Source of the DNA: Lachnospiraceae bacterium UBA7205
GTDB taxonomy: Bacteria > Bacillota > Clostridia > Lachnospirales > Lachnospiraceae
DNA: 64,000 bases
Direction of reading: 5' to 3'
NCBI GenBank assembly: GCA_002490665.1
Contig: DKUL01000057.1
Span: forward strand, 124,001 to 188,000
Numbering within the stretch: the first letter of the stretch is position 1; the number at the start of each line of letters is the position of its first letter. Under the pieces are notes generated by a model, which saw only the letters and a program-made list of their open reading frames with translations, was not told where the DNA came from and did not search any database. The position numbers and the translations under genes were made by a program. Shown here piece by piece: positions 34,644 to 42,824 of the stretch.

Positions 34644-35348
34644 ATGCCAGATTTACACAGTATTCCGCTCATTTACCCAGAAGGCGTGTACAGTGTCGTT
34701 GATTTCAGCGGGGACGCTGACAGCGACAACGCTATTTGCTTTGATTATGACGCACACTATCAAATGCTCACCTATGACATTCCTGTCAGGAAGGACTGGC
34801 GTGAGATGACACTGTACAATGTGCCGGAGGATGACCTCATCCGGACGCTCCGCGCCGTCTATGGCAAGGACGGAACGCTTCAGAAGATTACGGCTGTGCT
34901 GAAAGGCCATGAAACACTTTTATACATCCGCTATGAAAACGAGAAGCACGCCAAAGCGGAAATTCGGAGATTCGCCATCCAGAATGCCAATGCCATTATT
35001 GACCAAATCCTGCAATGCACAGATATTGTGGCAAGGCTTTTCATTGAGTATTATTGTGATTCTGATAACATGGATTACCATGCCGTGATTGGCACTGCGA
35101 ATCAGATGGAAGCGGTAAGGCAGAAAGGTCATTACGAGGATTCCTGCGACTATGCCGGCAACTATCCGTCTGAAAACATTGAGGGCGATAACAGAATGCT
35201 GATAACAATGATTCGCTGCGCCGAGGGACACCCATGCGAGAATTTCCGGTATGCAGTGGAAATTATGTCAAAGCATATTGAGAAACACGCACTGTCAGCG
35301 CTGCACAAAACTGAGGACTTCAGATATATCTGTGCGGAATATGACTAA
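34644..35348 (+). CDS. hypothetical protein
   Basis: A soluble protein of 234 residues without signal peptide. The N-terminal half is beta-rich (YSVVDFSGDADSDNAICF); the C-terminal half has helices and an SSDN/YH-rich middle (YCDSDNMDYHAVIGTANQ). No catalytic motif or family is recognised. AAAGGAAAG lies about 10 nt before the ATG at 34644, with an alternative in-frame ATG at 34635. It has its own promoter and is flanked by other single genes. Confidence 0.6.
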   Translation: MPDLHSIPLIYPEGVYSVVDFSGDADSDNAICFDYDAHYQMLTYDIPVRKDWREMTLYNVPEDDLIRTLRAVYGKDGTLQKITAVLKGHETLLYIRYENEKHAKAEIRRFAIQNANAIIDQILQCTDIVARLFIEYYCDSDNMDYHAVIGTANQMEAVRQKGHYEDSCDYAGNYPSENIEGDNRMLITMIRCAEGHPCENFRYAVEIMSKHIEKHALSALHKTEDFRYICAEYD

Positions 35349-35500
35349 AAATCAGGATTTAAAATTATAACAGAATGGTTGCTACCGTTGATGAAGTGGC
35401 AGAATTTAAAGGGACATCATTGCAAAATTTAAACTGATATTTCAAAAATAGTAAATTGGGGCGATGTAAAAAATTAAAAAAGTCCAGAAACAGGAATATA

Positions 35501-36322
35501 TCATACAGTCGCGCAGAACCGATTATATAACCATTTCGCTACGCCATCAGAATCATTGCTTTCTATAATTCCGGTGGCTATTGCTTTTAATTCGTCTACC
35601 GCATTCTCCACAGCATATGATTCATCCGCTATTTCAAACATTTCAATATCATTTTTCCCATCGCCAAACGCAACAATGTACTCAATTCCCAACCGCTCTT
35701 TTAATTGTAAAATTGCATTTGCCTTTGAAACACTTTTGGGTACAATTTCTAACCATTGTTCCCCGCTATAGATTTCTTTTTGGAAAATACAATGATATTT
35801 TTCTTTGAACTGAATGTATAGCGGTTCCAGTTTTTCGTATGCATCAATACAAGTGAAATAGAAAACATCTCCGAATCCCAGCGCACGGTCAAATTCAACA
35901 GGCGTATCCCTTATATCCCCCTTACGAGTCGATAAGAATTCAGCTGTAGCACGATTGCATTTGTTTACAAGATAGGAAAATTTTTCCTTACCTGATATGT
36001 AAGCGTAAACAACAGGATAAATGCCTCGAAGCAGTAACTCATTTAGGATTTCTTCTTTTTCATTTTGGCGGAATGCATTTCGTGCAATAATATCAAACGT
36101 GTCATTTTGCAAAATGACAGCGCCATTGTATGTAATGATCGGTATTTTGGCATTCAGTCCTTTTGTTGCTTTTGTAGCTGTCAGACATGACCTAGCTGTA
36201 GCATAAGAAAAAAGCATTCCATCCGATGTTAATTGATTAATCACCTGATTCGTATACGCAGAAGTCCTGGCATCACTTCGTAACAATGTTCCATCTAAGT
36301 CTGATACATACAGAGTTTTCAT
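35501..36322 (-). CDS. HAD-superfamily Cof-type phosphatase
   Basis: This is a cytoplasmic phosphatase of 273 residues of the Cof/YidA type, which dephosphorylates sugar phosphates or flavin-type substrates. HAD motif I is YVSDLDGTL (Asp8 nucleophile, Asp10 acid), motif II lies in FSYATAR, motif III includes the Lys of PKSVSKA, and motif IV is FGDGKNDIEMF. The C2-type cap lies between about 90 and 195. GGAGG precedes the ATG at 36322 by about 6 nt; the longer frame starting at 36343 contains that site internally. The natural substrate is unknown. Confidence 0.93.
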   Translation of the reverse strand: MKTLYVSDLDGTLLRSDARTSAYTNQVINQLTSDGMLFSYATARSCLTATKATKGLNAKIPIITYNGAVILQNDTFDIIARNAFRQNEKEEILNELLLRGIYPVVYAYISGKEKFSYLVNKCNRATAEFLSTRKGDIRDTPVEFDRALGFGDVFYFTCIDAYEKLEPLYIQFKEKYHCIFQKEIYSGEQWLEIVPKSVSKANAILQLKERLGIEYIVAFGDGKNDIEMFEIADESYAVENAVDELKAIATGIIESNDSDGVAKWLYNRFCATV

Positions 36323-36388
36323 AAATTCCTCCCTAATTTTCAAAAATGCAGCATATATATTTATATGAAGCTCAGGTTTTCATCAATA

Positions 36389-37465
36389 TCAATTATTCAT
36401 ATCCAGATTAAATCCTATGATATTATTCGTTTTCCGATTTGCAAAAATCTCTCCGTTGCCAGTTGTGAGATTATATACAACGCTCCATTGTAGTTTGTCC
36501 ATATCTCCATCAAAAACACCGACATCAGCCAATAATTGAACTGCCTGTCCTGCTTCAAGTATACCGTTATTCGCTTCTATCGCATTTTGCACTTTATCAT
36601 AGCGCTCAAACTCAGTAAATCCTTCTCCAATATTCAATCCGTCATAGGCAATAAAATTAGAAGCAATTTGATATTCGTCCTCCGCTTCAACGACACAAAG
36701 CTCTTGATTTACATATTCCACAATGACAGAATGCCCACTTGCATCAGCAATTAAATAATGGCACTCGATACCTCCGGAAAAATATATATTGTATTGTTTT
36801 AACAATTCAATGGCTTCTTCAACTGTAGCCGCTTTATCAAGTACAAGCCGGATTGCCGTGGTTGTATTTAATGTTATTTTGTCGGGATTATATGGGACTT
36901 CCGCTTCTGGCACTGCGAGCAAAGCAATCGCAAGCCCTTTCTCATTCATTCCGTCAAAGGGAAGAAATGGTGCAGCTAACGTCAGGAAATCATCAAAAAG
37001 TGAACCACTGGGTAAATTGTCCTCGGAATATCCCGCAAAAGAAAGGTTGACGGTGGAAACCGAAGCATAGCCATTATCAGGTGCAGTGTAAAGCTGTAAA
37101 GACGGAGCATATAAAAAATCAAAATTTCTCCCAAACAAAATATCGCCATTTTCATTTTTAACAACAAAAGCCGTGCAGCCGTCTCCTGTAACACCCAAGT
37201 TTATTGGCAGTCCTTTCAACAACCTTTTTGTTACAAATGCTTCAATGTCCGCATCATTTTCAGCACCAGTTTCCAGAAATTCATCAAATCCATAATCGCC
37301 GTAATAGGTCATTTGATACATTCCATAATCATCAACCTTTTCCAATGACATGAGGGAGCGCAATTCATTCCTAAACAATGCAAGCGCTGCGATTATAATA
37401 ATCGACAAAGCGATTCCTATACCTACTATAACCCGAAGAACGATTTTCTTCTTTTTATGTTTCAT
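36389..37465 (-). CDS. membrane-anchored Ntn-type linear amide C-N hydrolase
   Basis: The protein of 358 residues has an N-terminal membrane segment (about 8-31) and then a choloylglycine/penicillin V acylase-like Ntn domain. The candidate catalytic Cys97 sits in GDGCTAFVVKNENGDIL, followed by GRNFDF with the conserved Arg/Asp. Unlike classic bile-salt hydrolases, the Cys is not at the mature N terminus as encoded, so processing or removal of the first 96 residues would be needed, as in the acid-ceramidase/AAT-like relatives. The substrate (bile salts, N-acyl amino acids or peptidoglycan amides) is not predictable. A GTTGAA-TTG-TTCAAC dyad lies 27 bp upstream. Confidence 0.8.
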   Translation of the reverse strand: MKHKKKKIVLRVIVGIGIALSIIIIAALALFRNELRSLMSLEKVDDYGMYQMTYYGDYGFDEFLETGAENDADIEAFVTKRLLKGLPINLGVTGDGCTAFVVKNENGDILFGRNFDFLYAPSLQLYTAPDNGYASVSTVNLSFAGYSEDNLPSGSLFDDFLTLAAPFLPFDGMNEKGLAIALLAVPEAEVPYNPDKITLNTTTAIRLVLDKAATVEEAIELLKQYNIYFSGGIECHYLIADASGHSVIVEYVNQELCVVEAEDEYQIASNFIAYDGLNIGEGFTEFERYDKVQNAIEANNGILEAGQAVQLLADVGVFDGDMDKLQWSVVYNLTTGNGEIFANRKTNNIIGFNLDMNN

Positions 37466-37491
37466 ATTTCCCCACTCCGTAATTTTAATTT

Positions 37492-37506
37492 GTTGAATTG
37501 TTCAAC
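37492..37506. promoter_or_regulatory. dyad upstream of the amide hydrolase gene
   Basis: GTTGAA-TTG-TTCAAC, a perfect 6-3-6 inverted repeat 27 bp before the start codon at 37465, is a candidate operator. The regulator is unknown. Confidence 0.4.
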
Positions 37507-37650
37507 GCCGTTATTTTATCACATACGCACATACAATTCCAATAAAATTTCCTTAATCTCCTTTTGCCCGCGAACTTGTCACATGAAAACGTTCTGCCGA
37601 TGATGCCTTGCAAAAAATATTTCCCAGACAATGTCAGGAAGCCAAACAGC

Positions 37651-37679
37651 TTGACCGCTAACAAGTAACTGTTTATAAT
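37651..37679 (+). promoter_or_regulatory. sigma-A promoter of the PBECR-like gene
   Basis: TTGACC (37651-37656), 17 bp, TATAAT (37674-37679). The predicted start is near 37686, about 77 nt upstream of the start codon at 37763. Confidence 0.75.
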
Positions 37680-37762
37680 TAAGAAATATTACATAAAATG
37701 ATGTGGCAGGATTGTAGGATTGGCGCAGTCTTCAAATCAAGAAAAAAAGGGGCCCAAAAGAG

Positions 37763-38293
37763 ATGATTGAAAATAGGAATGTAAATATCTTGACCGATGC
37801 GGACGGTAAAAAGCTAGTTTTGATTAACGATATCCTGTTTAAGGCAAAAGTGCGTGATGACTGGACGGCTGTCGAAAAATACCTAAAAGAATATATCGGA
37901 GATTCTTATGAAATTGAGGAAACTTTTGAAAAAATATATATTTCGGTCGATTTTCCCGATGAATATGCAAGTTCAGAAAGCCGTATCGCCTTAAAAGGCG
38001 CAGTGGCAAAGGCTAAAGCAAATGCTGCACAGGCTATTCCAGAACTTATAAAAATAGCTGCCAATCCAAAACATGAAGCAAATCGAAAAGAAAAACACAA
38101 AACAGATGCAGAATATGGATGGTATCGTTACAACATCAGATTTGCACTGCCTGTATATGATGACAAAATGGAGAAAGTAACAAGACATAATATCTATTCA
38201 GCAAGTATGCTTGTCCGTCATGCGAATGATGGCAGAAAGTATCTGTATGATATTCTGGCAGTAAAAAAAGAAACGAGCAGCCCGCTTGAGTAA
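37763..38293 (+). CDS. PBECR-like (Barnase/EndoU/ColicinE5/RelE-type) domain protein
   Basis: The protein of 176 residues has a C-terminal half (about 115-176) with a pattern common in phage- and conjugative-element-encoded polyvalent proteins: YRYNIRFALPVYD, NIYSASMLVRHANDGRKYLYDIL and KKETSSPLE. I read this as a PBECR-type nuclease-like domain, stand-alone here rather than fused to a MuF or LPD protein. The N-terminal half is unassigned, with an Ala/Lys-rich helix. It has its own good promoter but a weak ribosome binding site. The family call rests on recalled pattern and is only moderately sure. Confidence 0.5.
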   Translation: MIENRNVNILTDADGKKLVLINDILFKAKVRDDWTAVEKYLKEYIGDSYEIEETFEKIYISVDFPDEYASSESRIALKGAVAKAKANAAQAIPELIKIAANPKHEANRKEKHKTDAEYGWYRYNIRFALPVYDDKMEKVTRHNIYSASMLVRHANDGRKYLYDILAVKKETSSPLE

Positions 38294-38599
38294 AAACACC
38301 GTGCGGTAAAAACCCATTTCTTATTGTCATAATAAGCTATTTTTCAATTCTTGTCAATCCCCAATTTTGTCTTTCAAAATATCGCGTATTTAGGAAATGT
38401 CTCAGTTCACAACGCGTCACATCATTCACATGCTGCATTACTGTGTCAATTGGATTTTATTATAATCATTCTCGGCACTTGTGCCGCAAACACAATCCGC
38501 ATATACTATGGTTATAATCCGACACAGCAATTGAGACTCTGGCAATTTGAACCTGTTTATTGGAATCTATCTATTTGAGAAATTTGAGAGGAGAACGTT
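38294..38599 (+). other. intergenic region upstream of the GNAT gene
   Basis: No gene is supported; a 75-residue frame at 38351-38578 has no ribosome binding site. The 22-nt repeat at 38443-38464 runs into TATAAT (38461-38466), a possible -10 for the acetyltransferase gene, without a good -35. Confidence 0.35.
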
Positions 38600-39478
38600 A
38601 TGAATACAATTACGACAAGACCTTTCCGTGTGCTGGCTGACTGTGAAAAAATCTATCAGTTTCTGCTGAAACTATATGAGCGGGACTGGCGAAACGGTGT
38701 GCCTGCGCCCTTTTTTGAATACGCTTACAACTCCTTTGCGGACTGGATGGACATTTCCTATTCCTACAAGAACCGCATCTGGATGTGTGATGGGGAAATT
38801 GTGGCATTCTGCTTTTATGAAAATCCGGTGACAGACATCTATTTCTGCCTGAATCCCGAATATGAGGCACTGGCTCCGGAGATGGTGGCATACGCAGACC
38901 AGACCATGCCCCTGGGGCGCGACGGTATCCGGCTGGTTCTTTTTGGCGGACAGGATGCGTTAATGCATGCCGCACAGCAGATGGGCTATCATCAGGAATC
39001 TGAACACTGGGATATGCAGTACGATTTTGCTAAAAAACTGGATTACCCGCTGCCAGCGGGATTTCATTTTGTCAGTCCACAGGACATGGATCTGTCAAAA
39101 ATGGGCAAATGCTGCTGGAAGGGCTTTGACCACGAACCAGGCGAGGGTTTATGGAATCACCAGCATGAACAAAATAATTTCCAGCTTTGCATTGCGCCGC
39201 ACGCAACACCGGAGCTGGACGTAATAATTGCAGATGAACTGGGGGAATATGCCTGCTTTGCGGGAATGTGGTGGACGCCCGAAAATCGTCTTGCCTACAT
39301 GGAACCGCTCTGCACCATTCCCGAATACCGGCAAAAGGGGCTTGCCGCAGCGGCGCTGTCCGAGATGTACCGCAGGACACAGGCACTGGGCGCAACACAT
39401 ATGACTGGCGGCAACAGCCCATTTTATCAGAAAATCGGCTATCAGCCCGCTGTAAAATGGACATTCTGGCAAAAATAA
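38600..39478 (+). CDS. GNAT-family N-acetyltransferase
   Basis: A cytoplasmic acetyltransferase of 292 residues. The acetyl-CoA binding loop is visible as EYRQKGLAAAALSEMYRR (about 243-259), preceded by the strand AYMEPLCTIP and followed by GATHMTGGNSPFYQKIGY, the usual end of the GNAT fold. The N-terminal half may be a second, degenerate GNAT-like domain. GAGGAGA precedes the ATG by about 6 nt. The substrate is unknown. Confidence 0.9.
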   Translation: MNTITTRPFRVLADCEKIYQFLLKLYERDWRNGVPAPFFEYAYNSFADWMDISYSYKNRIWMCDGEIVAFCFYENPVTDIYFCLNPEYEALAPEMVAYADQTMPLGRDGIRLVLFGGQDALMHAAQQMGYHQESEHWDMQYDFAKKLDYPLPAGFHFVSPQDMDLSKMGKCCWKGFDHEPGEGLWNHQHEQNNFQLCIAPHATPELDVIIADELGEYACFAGMWWTPENRLAYMEPLCTIPEYRQKGLAAAALSEMYRRTQALGATHMTGGNSPFYQKIGYQPAVKWTFWQK

Positions 39479-39498
39479 AAGAAAAGAAAGAAAATAAA

Positions 39499-40401
39499 AT
39501 GATTTTACCAAACACACCAGATACCCGATTCGCGAGCGCATCTGCCGGAAAGGTATTTGTCGCAACAGCGGTTTTGCAGTTAATCGACCAGGGTAAAATC
39601 CAGTTTGACGACACCATCGGAAAACTTCTCAGTCTGGACTGGCATAAAATTGACACAGATGTCACAATCCGCCAGCTTCTGACACACACCTCTGGCGTTC
39701 CCGACTATTTTGACGAGCGTACCATGGACGATTACGAGGACTTGTGGCGGGAGTTTCCCAATTACAAGATTCGCCGCAACAGTGATTTGCTTCCGCTGTT
39801 TATCCGCAAGCCGATGATGTACCCGCGCGGGGAGCGGTTCCAGTACAACAATTCCGGCTATGTGCTGCTCGCCATGGTTCTCGAGGCAGTGACCGGCCTG
39901 GCATTTGACGAGTACATAAAACATGCTGTCTTTGATGTGTGCGGCATGGAAGCCACAGGGTACTTTGCGCTGGACAGACTGCCTGCGCGGTGCGCGCACA
40001 ACTATATTTACTGTGCCGACACAGACGATTACCGCACCAATATTTATTCCGTGGACGTAAAGGGCACTGGCGCAGGCGGCGCCTTTGTCACGGTAAAGGA
40101 TATTGTGCGCTTCTGGACAGGTCTACTGGATGGGAAGCTGCTTTCCAGAGAACTGGCGGCTGAAATGCTTCGCAGGCAGAGCGGCGACGGCGCTGACGCG
40201 GAGGAAGGATATTACGGATATGGGCTGTGGATTATCGCCAACCCAGCCGGTAGTGACTTTGCCTATTTTGAGGGATGCGACCCCGGCGTGAGCTTTTTAT
40301 CCGAATACAATCCAAACAATCAGATGATTTCTGTCCTGGTCAGCAACTACGGCGACAATGTCTGGAAGGAAATGCGCAAAATCCGGGAAACGCTGTATTA
40401 A
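39499..40401 (+). pseudogene. N-terminally truncated class C beta-lactamase-like serine hydrolase
   Basis: From the first ATG with homology the product is 300 residues and begins directly at the catalytic region: SAGK (SxxK) at residues 15-18, then RQLLTHTSGVPDYF, and YNN in the YxN position with QYNNSGYVLLAMVLE. PF00144-type hydrolases normally have about 40-60 residues before SxxK forming the first strands of the fold; here they are missing, and the frame runs back into the end of the GNAT gene in another frame. There is no real ribosome binding site. I infer a deletion that fused the GNAT 3' end to the body of this gene; a functional short form is possible but unlikely. Confidence 0.6.
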
Positions 40402-40410
40402 GGAACAGTT

Positions 40411-40447
40411 CAGAAATATCCTGTATAGCCTGCACAGGCTATTTCTG
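40411..40447. terminator. hairpin between convergent genes
   Basis: ATAGCCTG/CAGGCTAT (40425-40442) with outer pairing CAGAAAT/ATTTCTG. No long T-run, so a terminator is probable but not certain. Confidence 0.45.
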
Positions 40448-40450
40448 ATA

Positions 40451-41026
40451 CTATTCCACATAATCCCTGTAATAGCGTCTTGCTGTTTCTTCGTCAAGGG
40501 CAAAATGCCTTTGCAGCTTATCGACAATAATGTTCTCTGTAACACCATCCTCTACCTTGTCCTGTATAAACGCACGGATTCCTTCAATTCTGCCCTCAAT
40601 TTTACTTTCTTCCCTCATTTCCTGTATTGCCAGACACATATCGACCGTCTCCTTTCCCTGATCAATCTTAATTTTGGAATTAGTCGCAGCATTGATGATC
40701 TCGGCTGCGCTTCTTTCCACATTTTTAAATCTCTGTTCTGTTTGCAGAATCCTGTCAAGCTTTTCCCTGTCATCCGAATACTTGATATAGCGCATGATCT
40801 CACGCATTCCTGTCTGAAATTCGTCTATCTCCCTATCCGTAAGTCCTGCTGGAGCAATCAGGTTAATGCGATAGTCTGCTACATACTTGAGCAGCTCCGT
40901 ATCACAATCTGCATACATTTCACTAAGACTCATAGGTCCATCCCATGTTTCTGACCCAAAATAGGCATTGACCTGACACCGCCAGTCCGCGTCTGCCTTA
41001 AAATCCTGACTGATTTCCATCAGCAT
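40451..41026 (-). pseudogene. Rpn-family (PD-(D/E)XK) nuclease remnant, C-terminal part
   Basis: A frame of 191 residues matches the C-terminal two thirds of Rpn/'transposase'-type proteins common in Lachnospiraceae: VNAYFGSETWDGPMSL, LLKYVADYRINLIAP, a Glu/Lys-rich coiled region (MREESKIEGRIEGIRAF) and the terminal LDEETARRYYRDYV. The N-terminal nuclease core with its catalytic Asp/Glu/Lys is missing; the frame starts inside the 3' end of the upstream lipoprotein gene, overlapping it by 29 bp. It therefore looks like a deletion remnant. Confidence 0.65.
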
Positions 41027-41705
41027 CAGCGTTCGCCAGCTCTGTCGAAATTTCCGCGTCGTGCTCCTTCAGACGCTCCTCCCTAAGCCAGCTGATATCC
41101 TCCCCCGACGGCGATTCGTAGGCAGCGCACACCTTAAAATGCGACCGCGCCTCACCACACATGTATGCAAAACTGATTTGCAGCGTCCACTCGCCCGGTG
41201 TGACCGCAATCTGTTCCTGTATGGACACATTCTCCATAATCTCGCCGCCCTGCCTTTCAAAATGGTAGGCACAGTCCCCATCCGGAGACAAAACATCCAC
41301 AACGACCTGTTCCCCATATGGCTGAAATGCCTTCCCGCTTTTTGCAATCAAATCAGAATAGGCGATTTCCAGGTTTACCACATTGTCCTCATGCACATAA
41401 AAAGACCAGTTTCCACCTCTTACAATCGGGCACATCGGCTTTTGAAGCGCCGTGTCCACACGAAATATGATGCCCTCGTCAATATCAGCCAGCAGCTCCT
41501 CCTTTGTCAGATAATACTCATACTTTTCCTCGGGTTCCGTCTCCGATCTTTCCTGTCCGGCTGATTTTTCACGTTGCGTTTCCTGTGTCTCCAGCTCCTG
41601 CACCTCTATCTCTTTCGCCACACTGTCCAGCTTCACAAAACTGCCGCATCCCGACAGTGAAACAATACAGGCACATAACACCGCAAGCAAATACTGTCTC
41701 TTCAT
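40998..41705 (-). CDS. lipoprotein of unknown function
   Basis: A secreted lipoprotein of 235 residues: signal peptide with lipobox LSGC and Cys20, a Glu/Gln/Thr-rich linker (about 30-60), then a beta-rich domain (about 65-215) with FRVDTALQKPMCPIVRGGNW and TPGEWTLQISFAY. No family is recognised. A clear GGGGGGAG site precedes the ATG. Its 3' end meets the Rpn remnant and could itself have been altered by the deletion. Two tandem hairpin repeats lie just upstream. Confidence 0.7.
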   Translation of the reverse strand: MKRQYLLAVLCACIVSLSGCGSFVKLDSVAKEIEVQELETQETQREKSAGQERSETEPEEKYEYYLTKEELLADIDEGIIFRVDTALQKPMCPIVRGGNWSFYVHEDNVVNLEIAYSDLIAKSGKAFQPYGEQVVVDVLSPDGDCAYHFERQGGEIMENVSIQEQIAVTPGEWTLQISFAYMCGEARSHFKVCAAYESPSGEDISWLREERLKEHDAEISTELANADADGNQSGF

Positions 41706-41747
41706 TTCAACTCCCCCCTTATTTTCAGTCTGCCCATAACGAGCACT

Positions 41748-41876
41748 TTGATAGTATGCCTTACTTGCCTAAATTCGAGAAAACTCGATATTGGCATATG
41801 CGGCACACCATCTTGATAGTCTGCCCTACTTACCTATATTCAAGAAAACTCGATTTAGCAAGTAAAGCATACCATC
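41748..41876. repeat. two tandem 64-65-bp imperfect palindromes
   Basis: Unit 1 (41748-41812) and unit 2 (41813-41876) each begin TTGATAGT and end ACCATC, pair end to end, and close with TTCGAG/CTCGA-type arms around AAAA. They lie between a membrane-protein gene and the lipoprotein gene, both on the minus strand. No terminator T-run and no ORF. Confidence 0.6.
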
Positions 41877-41955
41877 TTATCAAATTATAATGCAAATTTT
41901 TGTATTGTACAAGGGTTCAGACAGGGATTCGGAAATTGACAGAATCAAAGAATAA

Positions 41956-42630
41956 TTATGACGCAAGAAATATTATATACATAGGATATGCCAGCAAGCA
42001 AAATGACAGAAGTGTCATTTTTAGCGCATTCAATAAATACTTCCTTTTTGAAATGCCCCTGCTTTTCACCCTGTTCCGGTTGACTTTCTGATACTTGTAA
42101 ATCACTGCCAGCGCTGTCAGAAGCAATACGCATATATGCTCCGTAAAAAAGAGCTGCAAGGTGTCAAAATTTTTCCATGAAACGCTCTTCCATGAGATAT
42201 TCGGAATGCTTGCCACTGCGTACGTGACATTCAGCGCAAGGGCAGCCCCGAGCAGCGGGTAACCGAAATAAACTTCCCTCTCTTGCGTCCTGTCATAGAC
42301 CATCTGCACGATTCTCATGCAGCAGAGCAGAACGATCAGCATTACTGCCCAGAAAACAACAATTGCCAGCGCTTCTTCATTGCCCCTAAAGGCTTCTATC
42401 GAATACAGCATCACCCTGCCAATCCACATGTTTCCAACAATCCTTGTCATGTAAAATGGTGTGCTTGTTTTCCGGCGGCTGACTGCCCAGAACCATAATG
42501 CTGCCATACATGACAAAAGCATTGTCTCGGAGCAAAACTCGTATATGCTATTTGCGCACAAAACGCATAGCTCCACAATACTTTGCATTATTCCCGCAAA
42601 AATAAGTAAAAAGAATCGTTTCCAATTCAT
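41956..42630 (-). CDS. polytopic membrane protein of unknown function
   Basis: A protein of 224 residues with about six hydrophobic segments and a basic C-terminal stretch (NRNRVKSRGISKRKY) before the last helix. No motif or family is recognised; weak similarity to integral membrane sensor domains cannot be excluded. GGAGGAAG lies about 6 nt before the ATG. The third copy of the structured element lies about 60 bp upstream on the same strand. Confidence 0.65.
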   Translation of the reverse strand: MNWKRFFLLIFAGIMQSIVELCVLCANSIYEFCSETMLLSCMAALWFWAVSRRKTSTPFYMTRIVGNMWIGRVMLYSIEAFRGNEEALAIVVFWAVMLIVLLCCMRIVQMVYDRTQEREVYFGYPLLGAALALNVTYAVASIPNISWKSVSWKNFDTLQLFFTEHICVLLLTALAVIYKYQKVNRNRVKSRGISKRKYLLNALKMTLLSFCLLAYPMYIIFLAS

Positions 42631-42692
42631 TTCGCTTCCTCCATAATTTTCATACCACTAAACCGACATACTTCATTTAGAAACCCGATTTA

Positions 42693-42764
42693 TCTTCCCT
42701 ACTCGCTGCGCGGCCCATGCACCGCCTTAGCGGCATCTTTTCTCTGCATGGGTCTTCACATAAT
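42693..42764. repeat. structured RNA-like element, copy 3 of 3
   Basis: On the minus strand: outer stem CCCATGCA/TGCATGGG, AGAGAAAAGAT, inner hairpin GCCGC-TAAG-GCGGT, then CGCGCAGCGAGTAGGG as in the other copies, but without the complete second hairpin. It sits between the terminator of giant gene 2 and the membrane-protein gene. Confidence 0.6.
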
Positions 42765-42796
42765 CAGGAGCCAGACTTCACAAAATCTGGCTCCTG
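42765..42796 (-). terminator. hairpin after giant gene 2
   Basis: A perfect 11-bp stem (42765-42775 with 42786-42796), 28 bp past the giant gene's stop codon. The minus-strand tail is only weakly T-rich. Confidence 0.6.
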
Positions 42797-42824
42797 AAAC
42801 AAAATAATTTTTTTATGAACGGTT

